A stretch of 64,000 nucleotides of DNA from Cepaea nemoralis (lineage: Eukaryota; Mollusca; Gastropoda; Stylommatophora; Helicidae), in assembly GCA_014155875.1 (NCBI GenBank), contig JACEFZ010021378.1, forward strand, positions 1 through 64,000, written 5' to 3'. Under the pieces are notes generated by a model. That model did not search any database, was not told where the DNA came from, and saw nothing but the letters and a program-made list of their open reading frames with translations. A program made the translations under genes and the position numbers. Shown piece by piece: positions 46,205 through 58,524 of this stretch (the first letter of the stretch is position 1; each line of letters opens with the position of its first letter).

Positions 46205-46400
46205 TCATTTTTTTTTCCGCAGCGCGGAAAGCGTCGCACAAAGCACGACCTCCGTTGCTCCAGCGACGACGCTAGGGAGTCTCTGAAAAAATGCACTCGT
46301 GAAATGAAGGACGCGGCCGGGAATCAAACATACAACCTTCGGAGCCCGAGTCAGACGGCTTGACGGAGATTCCCGAGAGGGGTGCATTGTGTAATATTAG
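46205..46400 (-). mobile_element. Candidate tRNA-derived SINE, second type
   Basis: On the minus strand a tRNA-like head (CCGTCTGACTCGGGCTCCGA, then box B-like GTTTGATTCCC) is followed by a GC-rich body and a run of nine A at 46208-46216. Box A is degenerate and I did not find a target duplication. Confidence 0.45.
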
Positions 46401-46404
46401 TAAA

Positions 46405-46998
46405 GACAGATAATTTACAGAGGCACGGGGTAAATAATATGTAAATTAACAGGAAAGTAGAAGGAATATATTTCTTTCCTTATTTTTCATTTCCTTCTTG
46501 TTTCTTCAGCTGCTGGTTAATAAAGTGTGCACAAGTATTCATGTTAGCTTTTTATATTGAGTTCGTGAAAGCTTCCAAATAGCTGTGCGTTAATGTGCGT
46601 ATGGAGTGACCAGAAATGATACCGCAATTTAGTCATCATGTTTCCATTTTTAAGGATCTGTTCAGCTGTCTGTGTAGTTTGTTTACACGTACACAAGGGT
46701 GGCAGACCCGCTTTGAGTCTTCGTGAAAGACTGTCTACTCTGCCGTGCTGTTTACCGTTCAGAGACGGAATATGATTACTTGTTTTGCACTATGAAAATA
46801 GTAGTCAGTGTCTCTGTAGTGGGATTTCTTCTTAACGACCAAGATGTTGGTTCTCTTTTCATTGAAGTTTATAGATTGATTCGTATGCATGTGTGTTGTC
46901 CCCTAATTTGACAACGTGTTTGCTCTCACGTTTCTTGTTATGCCACAATATGTCAGTTTCCACCGAAATATTACTCTTCTGTTGGTATTCAATGCGTT

Positions 46999-47004
<6 letters not shown>
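46405..47004. other. Unassigned spacer
   Basis: AT-rich. A 62-codon frame at 46723-46911 is not recognised. Confidence 0.5.

Positions 47005-47070
<66 letters not shown>
47005..47070. repeat. (GT)n microsatellite
   Basis: About 33 GT units. Confidence 0.97.
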
Positions 47071-47072
<2 letters not shown>

Positions 47073-47414
47073 AATACAGTTGTTTGTCACCGCTATGGGC
47101 TTGCTGAATTGAAAATTCATCACTGTGGAATACAAACTGTTGCCGTTGACATTATGCTGATGATGTAATGTTTAGGGCCTGCAATTCGTCTGAATAGTTG
47201 GAGCAAAATATCCCAGTAAGTGTGTACGTAGATTAAGGTCTGCGATCTGCTCAGACCTTAATCTGTGTCAGACGATTCCAGTAGGTTGATGATTGCTCTC
47301 GGTTGCATAAAATTCAATCCATCCTTTCACCAATAGTCCTCTTCCTCTTTCAACACATGGTCCTCACATTTTTTCCAGTAAATTTTATCAATATTTAATA
47401 GCGCGGACTGGTTG

Positions 47415-47899
<485 letters not shown>

Positions 47900-47931
47900 C
47901 CCCGCCAGAAGCCGGGCCTTGTCTGCTAGTT
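47900..47931 (+). repeat. Degenerate Helitron terminator
   Basis: After the GATA tract comes CCCCGCCAGAAGCCGGGCC and TTGTCTGCTAG then T, a shortened form of the terminator at 35419-35512 with about 7 bases of the hairpin lost. Confidence 0.7.
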
Positions 47932-48659
47932 TATTTATATAATCACGTTTCATAAAAGAACCCCCATTTGGAGACGCCTCTGAACAATCCCATTTAACTT
48001 CGCGCTGTTTGTTTCAAAACGAAAATCACGAGAAAATTTTAAAAAATGCGGGGATGTGTTTTGGTGTAGCTGTAATACTGTTACAATGATGGACGTAATC
48101 TCTAAGTCGTAAATTATATACCGCATATAAACAAACTTTGAAATCTGCTGTAAAATCTCCAGAACAAAAATTTTTTTGTTTGGTGGACATAATGATAAGG
48201 TTATATACTAAATCTCATAATTTTCCCTCAGTTGGTTACTTAGATATGGATGTTTATATTGCGGCAAACAAATATGGAGATACTATAGTTGAAGATCTAT
48301 CTATACCCCAATGGCAAATAAAAGCCGAAACTTAAACACTTAAAAGTAGGTGACTAGATGTTCTATTATTGCATGTCCCATTTATTTGTGTCAGCGAAAA
48401 ATTAATTGGTCATATGAGAACGTTTTGTAAGACTTATATGAATGTGTTTTCTTGATGATCTAAAGTCAAGTTGAATTGGCTTTTGTGAATTCTGTTGAAC
48501 AGCAATTACTATGACCAGTTTAAATATGTTTCAGGGCCAGCCAGGTCTTACTGAGGTCCAGTGTATAATGATTCATCTAACTCCTGTGTGCATCCACATT
48601 TGTGATCATCTCATAAACCTTAAACGAGGTCAGTAAATCACAACAGTAGTCTGCTATTT
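47932..48659. other. Unassigned stretch with one small frame
   Basis: A 65-codon frame at 48138-48335 is not recognised. A segment near 48040-48060 (AATGCGGGGATGTGTTTT) resembles 30605-30622 in the Helitron, so part may be Helitron-derived. Confidence 0.4.
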
Positions 48660-49524
48660 TCATGAACAGCTGAGGAACATACATGTTATGGTAGGGCGCT
48701 ACCACATTCCTAGGTGCTGTGTAGAACTATGACATTGCGAATGTGCTGAGGTATTACTTTCTTACGCTGGAGTTATTAACCGATGGCAGTGTTAGTGAAT
48801 GGAGCCAACGTTCCAGTCTTATGTTGCAGAGTAATTCATCAAATTGACTTTGAGATGCCTAAGAGCAACCAGGCTCTTATATTATCTTGTATTGTGCAGC
48901 AGTACTTATCATCAGCTGGGGACATCTAGAACCCTAGGATAGCCCATATTTCTTCAGAGTGCAAAATCTGTTGCCAGTGATTCCTTCATCGAGGGATGAC
49001 CAGCGAACGTCGTTGAAGTGCCAGTCAGGTATCAGATATACACCTGACCAGTCCGAAATCTTACTCACAGTGGAAGGAGAGAACTCTGGAACGTCGACGA
49101 CTTGGAGTTCCCTTGCACCGGAGGTTCATCGGGTAAGTGATTAGCCACGACTGGACGACGGCACGAACAGAAGTCACATGCTCTATGATGATGACTGATC
49201 ATCTGTAGATCTTATCGCTGCTCTCATTCAGCGTGGTGTATATATTGTCTTCTATCCAGGCATTTCAGCCATCCCTCTGTGAGTTCAGTTTGACATATTA
49301 AGAAATTAAATTTTGCTTTGTTGACCATGGCTTTGATTACTAGTGTGACTGGTGTCTTGTCCGAACCCCCTGTGGGTAGGAATCCATGGGTGGGAAGGGA
49401 AGGTCAGCTATCCCGGCTTTTTGGGGCCATGTAGACGGAAAGTCCTTTTGGGGTGGTCGGACCAAAGGCTGGGGATATTAACTATTAGTAACATAACTGT
49501 CCAAGCCCCGGGGGCCTTGTTACA
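48660..49524 (+). mobile_element. 3.7-kb LTR-like family, copy 3 (3' part)
   Basis: Follows 34468-35418 of copy 1: TTATGGTAGGGCGCTACCAC, CAACCAGGCTCTTATATTAT, GACTTGGAGTTCCCTTGCACCGG, CTGGTGTCTTGTCCGAACCC and the end CCGGGGGCCTTGTTACA. The 5' part is missing or too diverged. It runs straight into a 34-bp minisatellite. Confidence 0.8.
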
Positions 49525-49906
49525 TGGAGTAACATAAATATGGCACATGACCTTGTGATGGAGTAACATAAAAATGTCACCAGATCTTGTGATGGGGTAA
49601 CATATAAATGTCACAGGACATGGTGTTGGAGTAACATATAAATGTCACCGGGCCTTGTGATGGAGTACCATATAAATGTCACCGGATCTTGTGATGGAGT
49701 AACATATAAATGTCACAGGAACTTGTGATGGAGTAAAATATAAATTTCACAGGACCTTGTGAGTGAGTAACATTTAAATGTCACTGGACACTGTGTTGTA
49801 GTAACACATATATGTCACCGGACCTTGCGATGGAGTAATACATACATATCACAGGACCTTGTGATAGAGTAACATATAAATGTTACAGGAGCTTGTGATG
49901 GAGTAA
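49525..49906. repeat. 34-bp minisatellite, array A
   Basis: About 11 units of GTAACATATAAATGTCACCGGACCTTGTGATGGA type. The first unit overlaps the LTR end. Confidence 0.92.
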
Positions 49907-51057
49907 GAAAGTGCGCCAACTGCCTGGGCAAGCATGAAGCAAGATACTTGGGGTTTCCGTACATGCAACGACACAGAGACGTGTTAAAGTTTGTCTTCAA
50001 CACAAAGACTCCATACAACGAAGCAAGGCGGAGGTGCGAGACAGCCACAAGCATCTCACATGCGGAAAATGCTCAAATGCAATACCAGATAGATGAGCTA
50101 AATAAACAAATCAAGCTACTTCAAACACCGGCACCGGCCAGCGATAATGAAAAGCTGCTGGCAGAAATACAGGAGATACAGCGAAACATCAAGCTAGAAT
50201 TGGAAACAATGACACAGATGGCAAAGAAGAATGAAGAGATTCTACGGAACATCAAAGCGTAGAGAGAAATGCTAAAAACAGAACTAACCCAAAGCAATCC
50301 AGCTGAAGCCAAGGAAACGATCACAGAACAACCGCAAGATGAAACTCAACACAAGACCGATACGTTACAGAACTACTTCACCCCACCTGTGTCCAAGAGG
50401 AAACCGGTATACCACGAGACCACTGGAGAAATCATAGGGCAGGAGAGTGACGGCGGCACAGAGTACCCTACTCCAATGACAAAGGAGGTGTTTCTACCAT
50501 TGGGTAGAATTAATGATCTCGAGCGAGCACAATGGGAGAGGAAAGAAGAAAGCAGATCACGCGAAATGGACAAGAGGCGCGAAAGAATCTACAGGGAGAG
50601 GAAAGAGATATTGAGCAAACAAGAAATTGAAACCACCGAGAAGCTCTTACATAAAATACACAAAAAAGAATGCAAAAAACAAAAAACATAAAAAGTCCTT
50701 TTAAGGACTGCAACCTTCCACGCCAGAGGAACCAACAGCCTTCACCAACAACAGACACCACCCGAGGAGACGGGTCCTTATAAGGACTGCAGCCAGTCAA
50801 GCCAGACGAGCCAGGAACCTACACCAACAAAGAAAACAAGAACAGACTAGCACAAAGGATAGCCGCCGACCGATCCCCCAGCTGACATCAGAGACACAAA
50901 CCAACATAATCACTCCGAGATAGGACTCACAAGACAAGAATTAGGGTGAATGAACCCACAAAAAACACGGACCTCAACAATAACCGACGCTGAGGAAGCA
51001 GGTTGAACGAGGCCGAATTTAGAATTTTTGATTTAAAAATTGGAATTGGATTTGGAA
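49907..51057 (+). mobile_element. LINE ORF1-only insertion in the minisatellite
   Basis: Interrupts the 34-bp array. TGATGGAGTAA precedes it (49896-49906) and follows it (51058-51068), compatible with target-primed insertion, though the sequence is also part of the array unit. It contains a LINE ORF1 fragment, then about 365 bases of non-coding 3' sequence with two copies of a TCCTT..AAGGACTGCA motif (50697-50712 and 50777-50790) and a TTGGAATT-rich tail. No RT is present. Confidence 0.75.
49909..50691 (+). pseudogene. LINE ORF1 (gag-like) C-terminal fragment
   Basis: One frame with a single TAG at 50260-50262. It opens in a zinc knuckle (CANCLGKHEARYLGFP) of the CX2CX4H type found at the C-terminal part of Jockey/I-type LINE ORF1; the fourth cysteine is replaced by Phe. 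Then come a coiled-coil-like helix (NAQMQYQIDELNKQIKLL, LLAEIQEIQRNIKLELE), a Thr/Gln-rich linker, and a basic, charged C-terminus (MDKRRERIYRERKEIL). ORF1 proteins bind element RNA. The clade is not assigned. Confidence 0.65.
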
Positions 51058-51620
51058 TTGATGGAGTAACATATAAATGTCACACGACCTTGCGATGGAG
51101 TAACATATAAATGACACTGGACCTTGTAATGGAGTAACATATAAATATCACCCCACCTTGTGATGTAGTAACATATAAATGTGACAGGACCGTGTGATGG
51201 AGTAACATATAAATGTCACCGGATCTTGTGATGGAGTAACATATACATGTCACCGGACCGTGTGATGAAGTAACATATAAATGTCACAAGACATTGTGTT
51301 GGAGTAACATATAAATGTCAACGGACCTTGTGATGGAGAAACATATAAATCACCGGACCTTGTGATGGTGTAATATATAAATTCCACAGGACCTTGTGAT
51401 TGAGTAACATATAAATGTCAACGGACATTGTGGTGGAGTAACATATACATGTCACGTGAACTTGTGATGGAGTAGCATATAGAAGTCAGCGGACCTTATA
51501 GTGTTGTAGTGTATAAAGGGCACAGGACCTTGTGATCTAGTAACATATAAATGTCCCCGGAAATTGTGATGGAGTAACATATAAATGTCACTGGACCTTG
51601 TGATGGAGTAACATATAAAC
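51058..51620. repeat. 34-bp minisatellite, array B
   Basis: About 16 units like array A, ending in a short CA run. Confidence 0.92.
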
Positions 51621-51689
51621 ACACACACACACACAAGTAAACTAATTAGGAAGAAAAAAATGGACGTCGGGAGTATACATTTTGTTGAC

Positions 51690-51915
51690 ATTATACGAGA
51701 AGAAATAAGCAAAAGAACCTGGTAACAACTGACGCGTTTGAAAGGAAAAGAACAAGGCGAAAGAGAAGAAGAAAATAGCTGGATGACATTGTCACGTGGC
51801 ATGGTCGAGACAAAAACACAAAGCTGATTCATGACCCGTTTGATCGTATGAGATGGCGAAGCATGAACCCCACGTTTATTGGCAAGGCATTTGATCATGA
51901 TGATGATCCTGCGAC
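51690..51915 (+). pseudogene. LINE 3' tail remnant, family 1
   Basis: Reads NLVTTDAFERKRTRRKRRR, a stop, LDDIVTWHGRDKNTKLIHD, DRMRWRSM. This matches the C-terminus at 11335-11757 and 63045-63245 and ends in GATCATGATGATGAT. Confidence 0.65.
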
Positions 51916-52019
51916 ACCATGGCAATGACAAATACCCCTGCTGAATATTGGATTAGATAGACAGATGCAGGAAAACACAAGCACACAGTAGAAACTTGAA
52001 ATAATGTGCTGTAGTTTTC

Positions 52020-52690
52020 ACTAGTCACCGATAGTATTTTGTGTGCTGCCTGTTTACAGTAACAAGGGAGACAAGACAAAATAATTCAGTTTAGTATACA
52101 TACAGGAAGTGCAATGCAAATAATTAGTTTGAAAACAGTTTGGTAATGTTTCTAATGAAATATATTACAGTTCTGATCAATAGCTGCCAGAATACATGTA
52201 AATATGTGCAATATCTTATATTTCCAGTATATGATCTCACGTGGTGATAATATCTCAAACAAAGTGCGCTCTAGCTAAGGGATAATGTATTCAGTACAAC
52301 ATCATTTTATTTACGTCTTCTTGTGTGGCTTGTTTAATCATATTTTTGGCCGGCACGTGTGTATGTGCCTCATAGTTATATAAAATATGGTCATAGGGTT
52401 AGTTAACGGCTCGAAGAAACATGACATCGATTTCCGTTTTCGATAAACACATCGATTACGGCAGTCGCTGATGTTTGTCTTAACGCTGCTGTTGATTTTG
52501 ATCCTAGCAAAGACAAGCCGCCGTTTTACTAAGTTCAGCTGCAATGACTCTCAGTCGCCACACATTAAACATGATTTACCTTAGTTTTATTTCTAATACA
52601 GGAATTTTGGTGGCAAAATACATCCGTGTCTAACCCCTTGCTTGGTCTGTTTATCACTGCCCATTGTATTATGTATATGGAGGATTAAGG
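52020..52690 (+). repeat. Arm-and-body repeat, complete diverged copy
   Basis: 52340-52690 is a diverged copy of the 350-bp arm (TTTGATCCTAGCAAAGACA near 52495, GCAATGACTCTCAGTCGCCA near 52541). 52020-52335 matches the body seen in reverse at 19230-19560 and at 25480-25830. Confidence 0.7.
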
Positions 52691-52821
52691 ATAACGCCTC
52701 TGCAATGGCAATCTGGAATATGGAATTTGTATACAACAGGGGTAACTACGATGTTTTGATGTATACGGTTTTGGATATGGTGTAGGTTTGCAACTTGATT
52801 GTGAACTGGAATACAAATACA

Positions 52822-53370
52822 CTATACACATGACATTTTCTTCTTCGTGGGTTTCTTGGAAGCTATTGTGCAATTATATCGGAGTTTTTCAATTTTTGAA
52901 TTCACTTCATCATCAGGTGTGGCAACTTGTGACACAGTGCTGCATAGATACGTGAATTTGTCCACAACACTTAGTCTATGACCATTCACCTTCATATTCG
53001 GCACGGTGTGATTATTCCCTGGAGCTGGCTGGTACATAACTACCAAGCTGATATTGAGCCCAAAGCTGGCACAGGCATACGAGGAAGCTGAAACATTGTG
53101 TTGCATTTCTGCCTCTGAGTTGGCATATAGAGCGCACTCATCATCAAACAGAAGGTCTCTGACGGTGTCGCTGCTAGTTTTGGTGTTCGATTTCAGCCTT
53201 CTGAGATTGATCATCAGTCTGAAACGTTCAGCCGTGTCTGTTGCTGTCATTAAAGAAACCACTTCTGCAAATGCATAAATACAAACGAACATGTCTTGAT
53301 GTTTGGCAGCACAGCTCTGTGTATTCTCACGTTGATGAAGAAGGCAGCCACACACGTTTGAGGGTCTCAC
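52822..53370 (-). pseudogene. RTE-type LINE reverse transcriptase fragment, further subfamily
   Basis: Reads RDLLFDDECALYANSEAEMQ, SYACASFGLNISL, VNGHRLSVVDKFTYLCSTVS and DDEVNSKIEK. This is the RT catalytic and thumb region with FADD changed to FDDE. Upstream and downstream parts are absent. Confidence 0.75.
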
Positions 53371-53453
53371 TTCGCTGAATGTTTCTATAAGTGAAGAATT
53401 TTACAGCAGCTACTCAAGACTACTTTATTACAAAAAGGTATGTATTATTTTCC

Positions 53454-53690
53454 GCATATCCTTTACAGGACATCGCTGTCAACATCAGCATCTTTTGGCA
53501 GATTGTTGATTTCTTGGCAAGATTACGCTCAGTATTTTGCAATTGCTTACTGAGCGACCGGCTCACATACCCCGTAGTTACCAAAGCGGGGAGAACCGCT
53601 ACCTGTTCTCGCGCAGGTTACGTTCCTCACGTGGGTATACGGTATTACGGAGAAAGACTTTAACCCCTAGTCAAGAGAGACTGGCTATTA
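53454..53690 (-). mobile_element. tRNA-derived SINE, copy 2
   Basis: Same family as 26042-26280: GCATATCCTTTACAGGACATCGCTG at its left end, GGCAAGATTACGCTCAGT in the body, and the tRNA-related head near 53600-53690 (box B mutated). Confidence 0.8.
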
Positions 53691-53704
53691 GATGTTTTCT
53701 TTTT

Positions 53705-53790
53705 CGCATATCCATTACAGGATATCGCTGTCAACATCAGCATCTTTCAGCTGATTGATGATTTCTTTGCAAGATTACGCTCAGTTGTTT
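53705..53790 (-). mobile_element. tRNA-derived SINE, copy 3 (3' part only)
   Basis: 85 bases of the SINE tail (GCATATCCATTACAGGATATC to GCAAGATTACGCTCAGTTG), placed 15 bases after copy 2 and flanked by ATTAGAT on both sides. Confidence 0.75.
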
Positions 53791-53830
53791 TATTAGATAT
53801 TAGAAATACTAAATACAAGTTATTAGAAAC

Positions 53831-56182
53831 TGTGACGGGATGGCCCCGGCAGCATCAGAATTACACAAGTTTGGAAGGAATTAAAGAGCCCACAAGAATT
53901 TTTCTGTCAATCTCTAAAAGAATAAACGTCCCCCAGAAAAAGATAAAAACGCAAGAGAAAGATAGAGTCACTTAGAGCCCGCTATCATTTTACTACATTG
54001 TGCTCGTAGATCCTAGATCAAAGCAATGTCTGATCTCTACATCTGAGAAATTTTCCCTTTGATGTTCTGATCCTCCCAGACATCGTGGAGCCGGGACAAC
54101 GCGTCTGTAATTGCCACACCAGGGGAGCTAGGAACAGACAATTAACACCTTACGTTTAACAGGACCTAACGTGTGAACCAGCCACAGCAGAATGGGAGAT
54201 AAGAGGGTCAGACTTTGCAGAGACAGAAAACGTTTCTAGTTGCCGCAACAAGCGAGGAGGCACCAGCAGATTGGAATGTAGGTATGACGCAACGGCTGGA
54301 CCGTGGCGGGGCATCGGTCAATTTGATTGACAAATGGAACTACCGTCCACAGGAATGTAGGAGAGGTGAAAAGAATTTGGGACTTAATCCATCTCGGTAA
54401 TTCATCCTACATGAAATAGAATAGGCGGAGTTAATGAATAGGGGACATACTAATTAGCCCGCGTGGAAACTAGCCAGGAACGGAGAGAATAAAACTACCA
54501 GCAGTGGCCAGCAAGTCTTCGGATGCATTCACAATAGCGTACCAGGGAAGCCGGAATTTTAATTTCTGGTGAGAGATTACCCTCTCGTTTTGTTACTTCA
54601 AATACAAAGTCGTATGATAGGATTTCCTAGCTATAACCCAGGTAATACCATTACTCTGATTAGTTTGTCTGCTAGTCTGAAGGCTTGTGTAGTTTCTTGT
54701 TCGGCATATTCTCCCAAACTTTACACTGGTGGATTTTCTGTGTTACTCTGTTCCAGTTTCTAGATTTACTAGTACACTGAGAACTACCTTCTTCTTTCAT
54801 TCACCACTTGGTTGTCTGATTTGTTGTATGTGATAATTTGGAGAAATCCATTATCCAAGCTACATGAGCGTGTGGCTTATGCATGTACAGGAAATACATT
54901 TAGATTCATCCTGTATGATGTTAAACAATGGGGAGACTGACTACTTAGGAGAAATTCCCGAGAGCTACCAGTCTCTTGATAGCGTCCAATTAACATTGAT
55001 TATTTGGACCAACACTTTCAGTTCCTACCAAGATTGTGGTGAAACCACTTGGATTGAGGAATGGCACTATTTCTCCTTGTCTGCATGATGACTGCATGAG
55101 GACAGACATGACTTAGGACATTCAATATCCCAGACAGATTCAGGGAAGGCATTTAATGTTCGACAGGACTGTGCGACCAGCCCTTCCGACAAGACAGTAT
55201 GAATGAATCAGAAAGGGAGAGAGTAAGCGAGGTGAACTTATATGGGAAACACTTCATTACATAAATGTATGTGAATATGTATGTTGTGAGCTATAGATGT
55301 TCTAAATAGTTTTATGAATATATACATATATATTATTTATTTAGAACTGATATATGTTTATGTAACATGCCATCATATATATCATCATACCATCATATAT
55401 TATGACTTGACTGTATGTTTATATGAATGTATAGACATATGTGTTTTGAGATGTGTAGACGTAGATACTACCCATCTCTGTTCGTTTCATTCCAGATCTC
55501 TGAGGAGCAATGGACAGTCAACAACCCATATCAGGAAGTGACTTAGCCTTGTGAAGGGACCAATTTTGACTCCTTCAATCTGACAGTGAACTGCGTCTCA
55601 CTGGGGGAAGCATGACCTATGTGACCTCTTAAGTTACGTATACCATAATATAATCATCATCATCATATGATCATCAAGACTAGAAATAATAAACACCGTT
55701 GTTGTATTTTAAAACTCAATTTGTCCATATAATTCTAAATGTTTATAAATGTTTGTGTAGCGTAATCAAGTACACACATTATTGTATCATTTAGTGGGGG
55801 TTCACACATATTGTCCAGAAGTAGGAATATATGTCAGGGAGGTACCTTGCATATGGAGTCATAAGTAACCAGATTACGTCGCATAACTTAACTCCTCCTT
55901 TCTCACTTCTGGTGATACCAAGTACAGCCAAATCTATATAGATATATTATATCTTCAACGAGCCATTTCTTGGCTGTTTTCTTGAGTATCAGGGACGGTG
56001 TCTTAAATCAGCATAAAAGACACTAGTTCCATGTTTTCTCTCTGGGATCTGGGGTGGTAATTAGTCCCATCTGACAGAGGTAAGGGATCTCAAACTGCAC
56101 CCAGAACTAAACCCCAGTAGGAGAAAACGAATTTGGCTGAATGGTTGCCCATCTGGGATCTAACCCCAGCCAGTTGGCGACA
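53831..56182 (+). mobile_element. Solo LTR, 2.35 kb, with 5-bp target duplication
   Basis: Starts TGTGACGGGATGGCC and ends CCAGTTGGCGACA. GAAAC lies directly before (53826-53830) and directly after (56183-56187). An AATAAA-type signal occurs near 55685, followed by about 500 bases to the end. No coding sequence is recognised. TG...CA ends plus the 5-bp duplication identify an LTR left after recombination between the two LTRs of an integrated element. Confidence 0.88.
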
Positions 56183-56204
56183 GAAACTTAAGATTTCTTA
56201 TTAC

Positions 56205-56440
56205 AAATGTGACAATGTAACTGTGCATTACTGAAAATATAAGATATTTGATTAGAATAGATTAGGCCTTAGGAGAACGTAAAAATACAAACATGTATTA
56301 TTATACAAGTAAATATGTAAATGTGCATTATTAGAGAGTTAAAGAGGTAAATATACATTATTGGTAAGATAAAAGGCAAAATATGCATTATTAGAAAGAC
56401 ACAAAATGTAAATATGCTTTGTTAGAAAGATAATAAGGTA
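56205..56440. repeat. About 40-bp degenerate tandem repeat
   Basis: Five or six units with GTAAATATGCATTATTAGAAAG as core. Confidence 0.8.
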
Positions 56441-56454
56441 ACTGGCGCATTGTG

Positions 56455-56600
56455 ACCTGGTATCCATTATACGTATACGCCTAGGATGATCCTGAAGTTA
56501 AGCGGTAATGAAAAGTTCCTCCCATAGTGGGTCTGAACCCAGGATGAACAGTGTCGCAGGCGATGTCCTATCAAGATGACGTACCGGCGCTTCCTACCAT
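56455..56600 (-). mobile_element. Candidate tRNA-derived SINE, third type
   Basis: On the minus strand a perfect box B GGTTCAGACCC is preceded about 40 bases upstream by a weak box A (TAGGACATCGCC), then a short body. No tail or duplication found. Confidence 0.35.
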
Positions 56601-56609
56601 TTAACTATT

Positions 56610-57250
56610 TCATGTTTTCACAAACATTGTCATAATGTACCATCCACCACTGACGTCACAGCACTCAGAACATGCCAATGTTTGCCCCTTCACCCTTGTA
56701 CTTGTGGAAGTGTGTGGTTAATCATATTTCCAGTGGTCTGCTCCACTCCTCCTACATGAGATTGAGCCCATGATCACCGCGCCAGCAAGCGGGCGTATAG
56801 CAACAACACCACCACGGATCCTGTGCTGATATTACTGGTTTATAATTGCGTACAAGTGCAATCACATAAGCAAGTGATATAAACGCAAACACTAGAAACG
56901 TCAACAATGAAACATTGCTACATATATGCATTAATATATTTACAGGTGTAAATCATACGGCCAATCTTGTTTGTGAATAATAAGAATAGTTTACTGGATA
57001 GATAATATACCAAAGTAAAATCATAGTCTTTCAGGCAAAGAGGCTATACTATTCATCTCTTGGTTGTTAGTAAACTGATTGTAAAGTCGGGTTAACATAT
57101 TTGAAAGGCACAAACAGTCGTTCCATGTAATGGCTGCTTGTATGATCACAGACTCTCTTTATCCTAGGACTAACAAGATTTTCTTTTTAGTAACACTGGT
57201 TACCAATGGAGTACATATTGGACCCCACCACATAATATAGTTAAAACTAG
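56610..57250. other. Unassigned spacer
   Basis: Nothing recognised. Confidence 0.5.
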
Positions 57251-57295
57251 ACCGTGTTTACTGTTTTGTTCTGTTTACATTTTTATTACATATGT

Positions 57296-57640
57296 TTATT
57301 TATTAGTGATAAATTCTCCGCCGCGGAGCAAACACGGCAGGGGGGTTCTGATCATCAGAAGGGTCCCCTTCCCCGATGTTTCAACCAATTTACCTGCTTG
57401 ACATTCTCTAGGTGTTTGGCCCGACCGGGACATGACTCGGGGCGTGTATCCCCTGCCGTGCGAGACGTTGGTTGCTTTCGTTGTCCTTGTCGTTTGTCCT
57501 TTAGCAGTGAGCATGTCCACTCTCAAGTCCCCCCTTCCGCAGTGAGGACAGCCTGTGTAGCCGGTGCTTGTGTCCTCACACTACCTGTGGTGGGGGAGCC
57601 AGCTTCCTCCCCAGCCATGGCCTCTGTCACCTCAATACGT
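57296..57640 (-). pseudogene. GC-rich coding-like remnant with CPHC motif
   Basis: GC content jumps for about 350 bases. On the minus strand a frame contains GYTGCPHCGRGDLRVDML and continues for 76 codons to 57296. Upstream, in a neighbouring frame, EVTEAMAGEEAGSPTTGSV looks coding. The CPHC pair could be half of a zinc knuckle, as at the N-terminus of some LINE proteins. Family not identified. Confidence 0.3.
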
Positions 57641-57649
57641 CTCCTCTGA

Positions 57650-58255
57650 AATGTTTATTCTTCGAGACCCGTTCACGGCAGCTCACTCTACTAGGAAGCC
57701 GGTTCATCCGTTTATTTTCTCGACCCACCTCTTGGTCTCTGCAGCTGAGTGCGACTTACGCACGACGACTATCGCCCTAGTATAGAGGTTGGACTTCGGC
57801 CAACATTTGCATGATTTAACAACTGCTGCCGTGCGGCGATTGCCCCACCGAACAGTCATGTACTTAGATTCACTGCCCTCGCTCGATTGGAAGGATATAG
57901 AGTCGACGCGAGACAGTGCAAGTTCTTGCTCTTAGTTGAGACATTGTTAGTCGTTCTGCCCTTACCTCATTTAACCATACTAGTTACGAGACGTGTCCCA
58001 ATCCAGATTCCGATAATTCCACAGCCAGTAAGAGGCCTTTTTGGCTGCGTCATCCAATTCTTTAGAAGTAGATAATTGATCAGACATATCATTGTTTAAG
58101 TAACATAATATTATGTTTACATTACAAAATAATAGGAGACATATATGGATCAATATCAGATAGGTAAAAGAAACAAATAAAAGATGTTGAGTGCGTAATT
58201 ATTTGAAAGTGTCCATGAAAATAGGCAAGTAAAATGTTACAAATATTTTATTTTT
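57650..58255. other. Unassigned spacer
   Basis: Open frames exist, but none resembles a known protein. Confidence 0.45.
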
Positions 58256-58456
58256 TACAATTAAATAACCACTTCATTTATTATATGAATAAACATATAT
58301 CGTTATCTCCCTTGCTGAAAGAATTAGAATGGATTTAGATTATATTTGTTTTCCCTCGTTGCCTCATTTCCTGTAGCCAAGTGTTTTCAACTGTTATTTT
58401 AATATTGTTCACATTATTGCGAAAAAAGACATAGACAACAAAATATTAGTGAACAG
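58256..58456 (+). repeat. 180-bp interspersed repeat, copy 1
   Basis: Landmarks: TATCGTTATCTCCC, GGATTTAGATTATATTTGTT, CATTTCCTGTAGCCAAGTG, ATTATTGCGAAAAAAGA. Shared with 58708-58885 and, in reverse, 59690-59920. Confidence 0.85.
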
Positions 58457-58524
58457 TGAGACTAGTATTTTCAAATATGAATGCATAATCATTATCGTGG
58501 TTATTTCATATGGCGTAGGCGATC

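Noticed and set aside
46205..46400. Functional tRNA gene
   Set aside because: Only box B and part of a tRNA-like head are present. A cloverleaf cannot be drawn, and an A-tail follows the body, pointing to a SINE at best.
48138..48335. 65-codon frame as a small gene
   Set aside because: No recognisable family, no support from neighbouring copies, and surrounding sequence looks like repeat debris.
50269..50691. Independent gene for a charged coiled-coil protein
   Set aside because: It is in the same frame as 49909-50262 across one TAG and belongs to the LINE ORF1 fragment.
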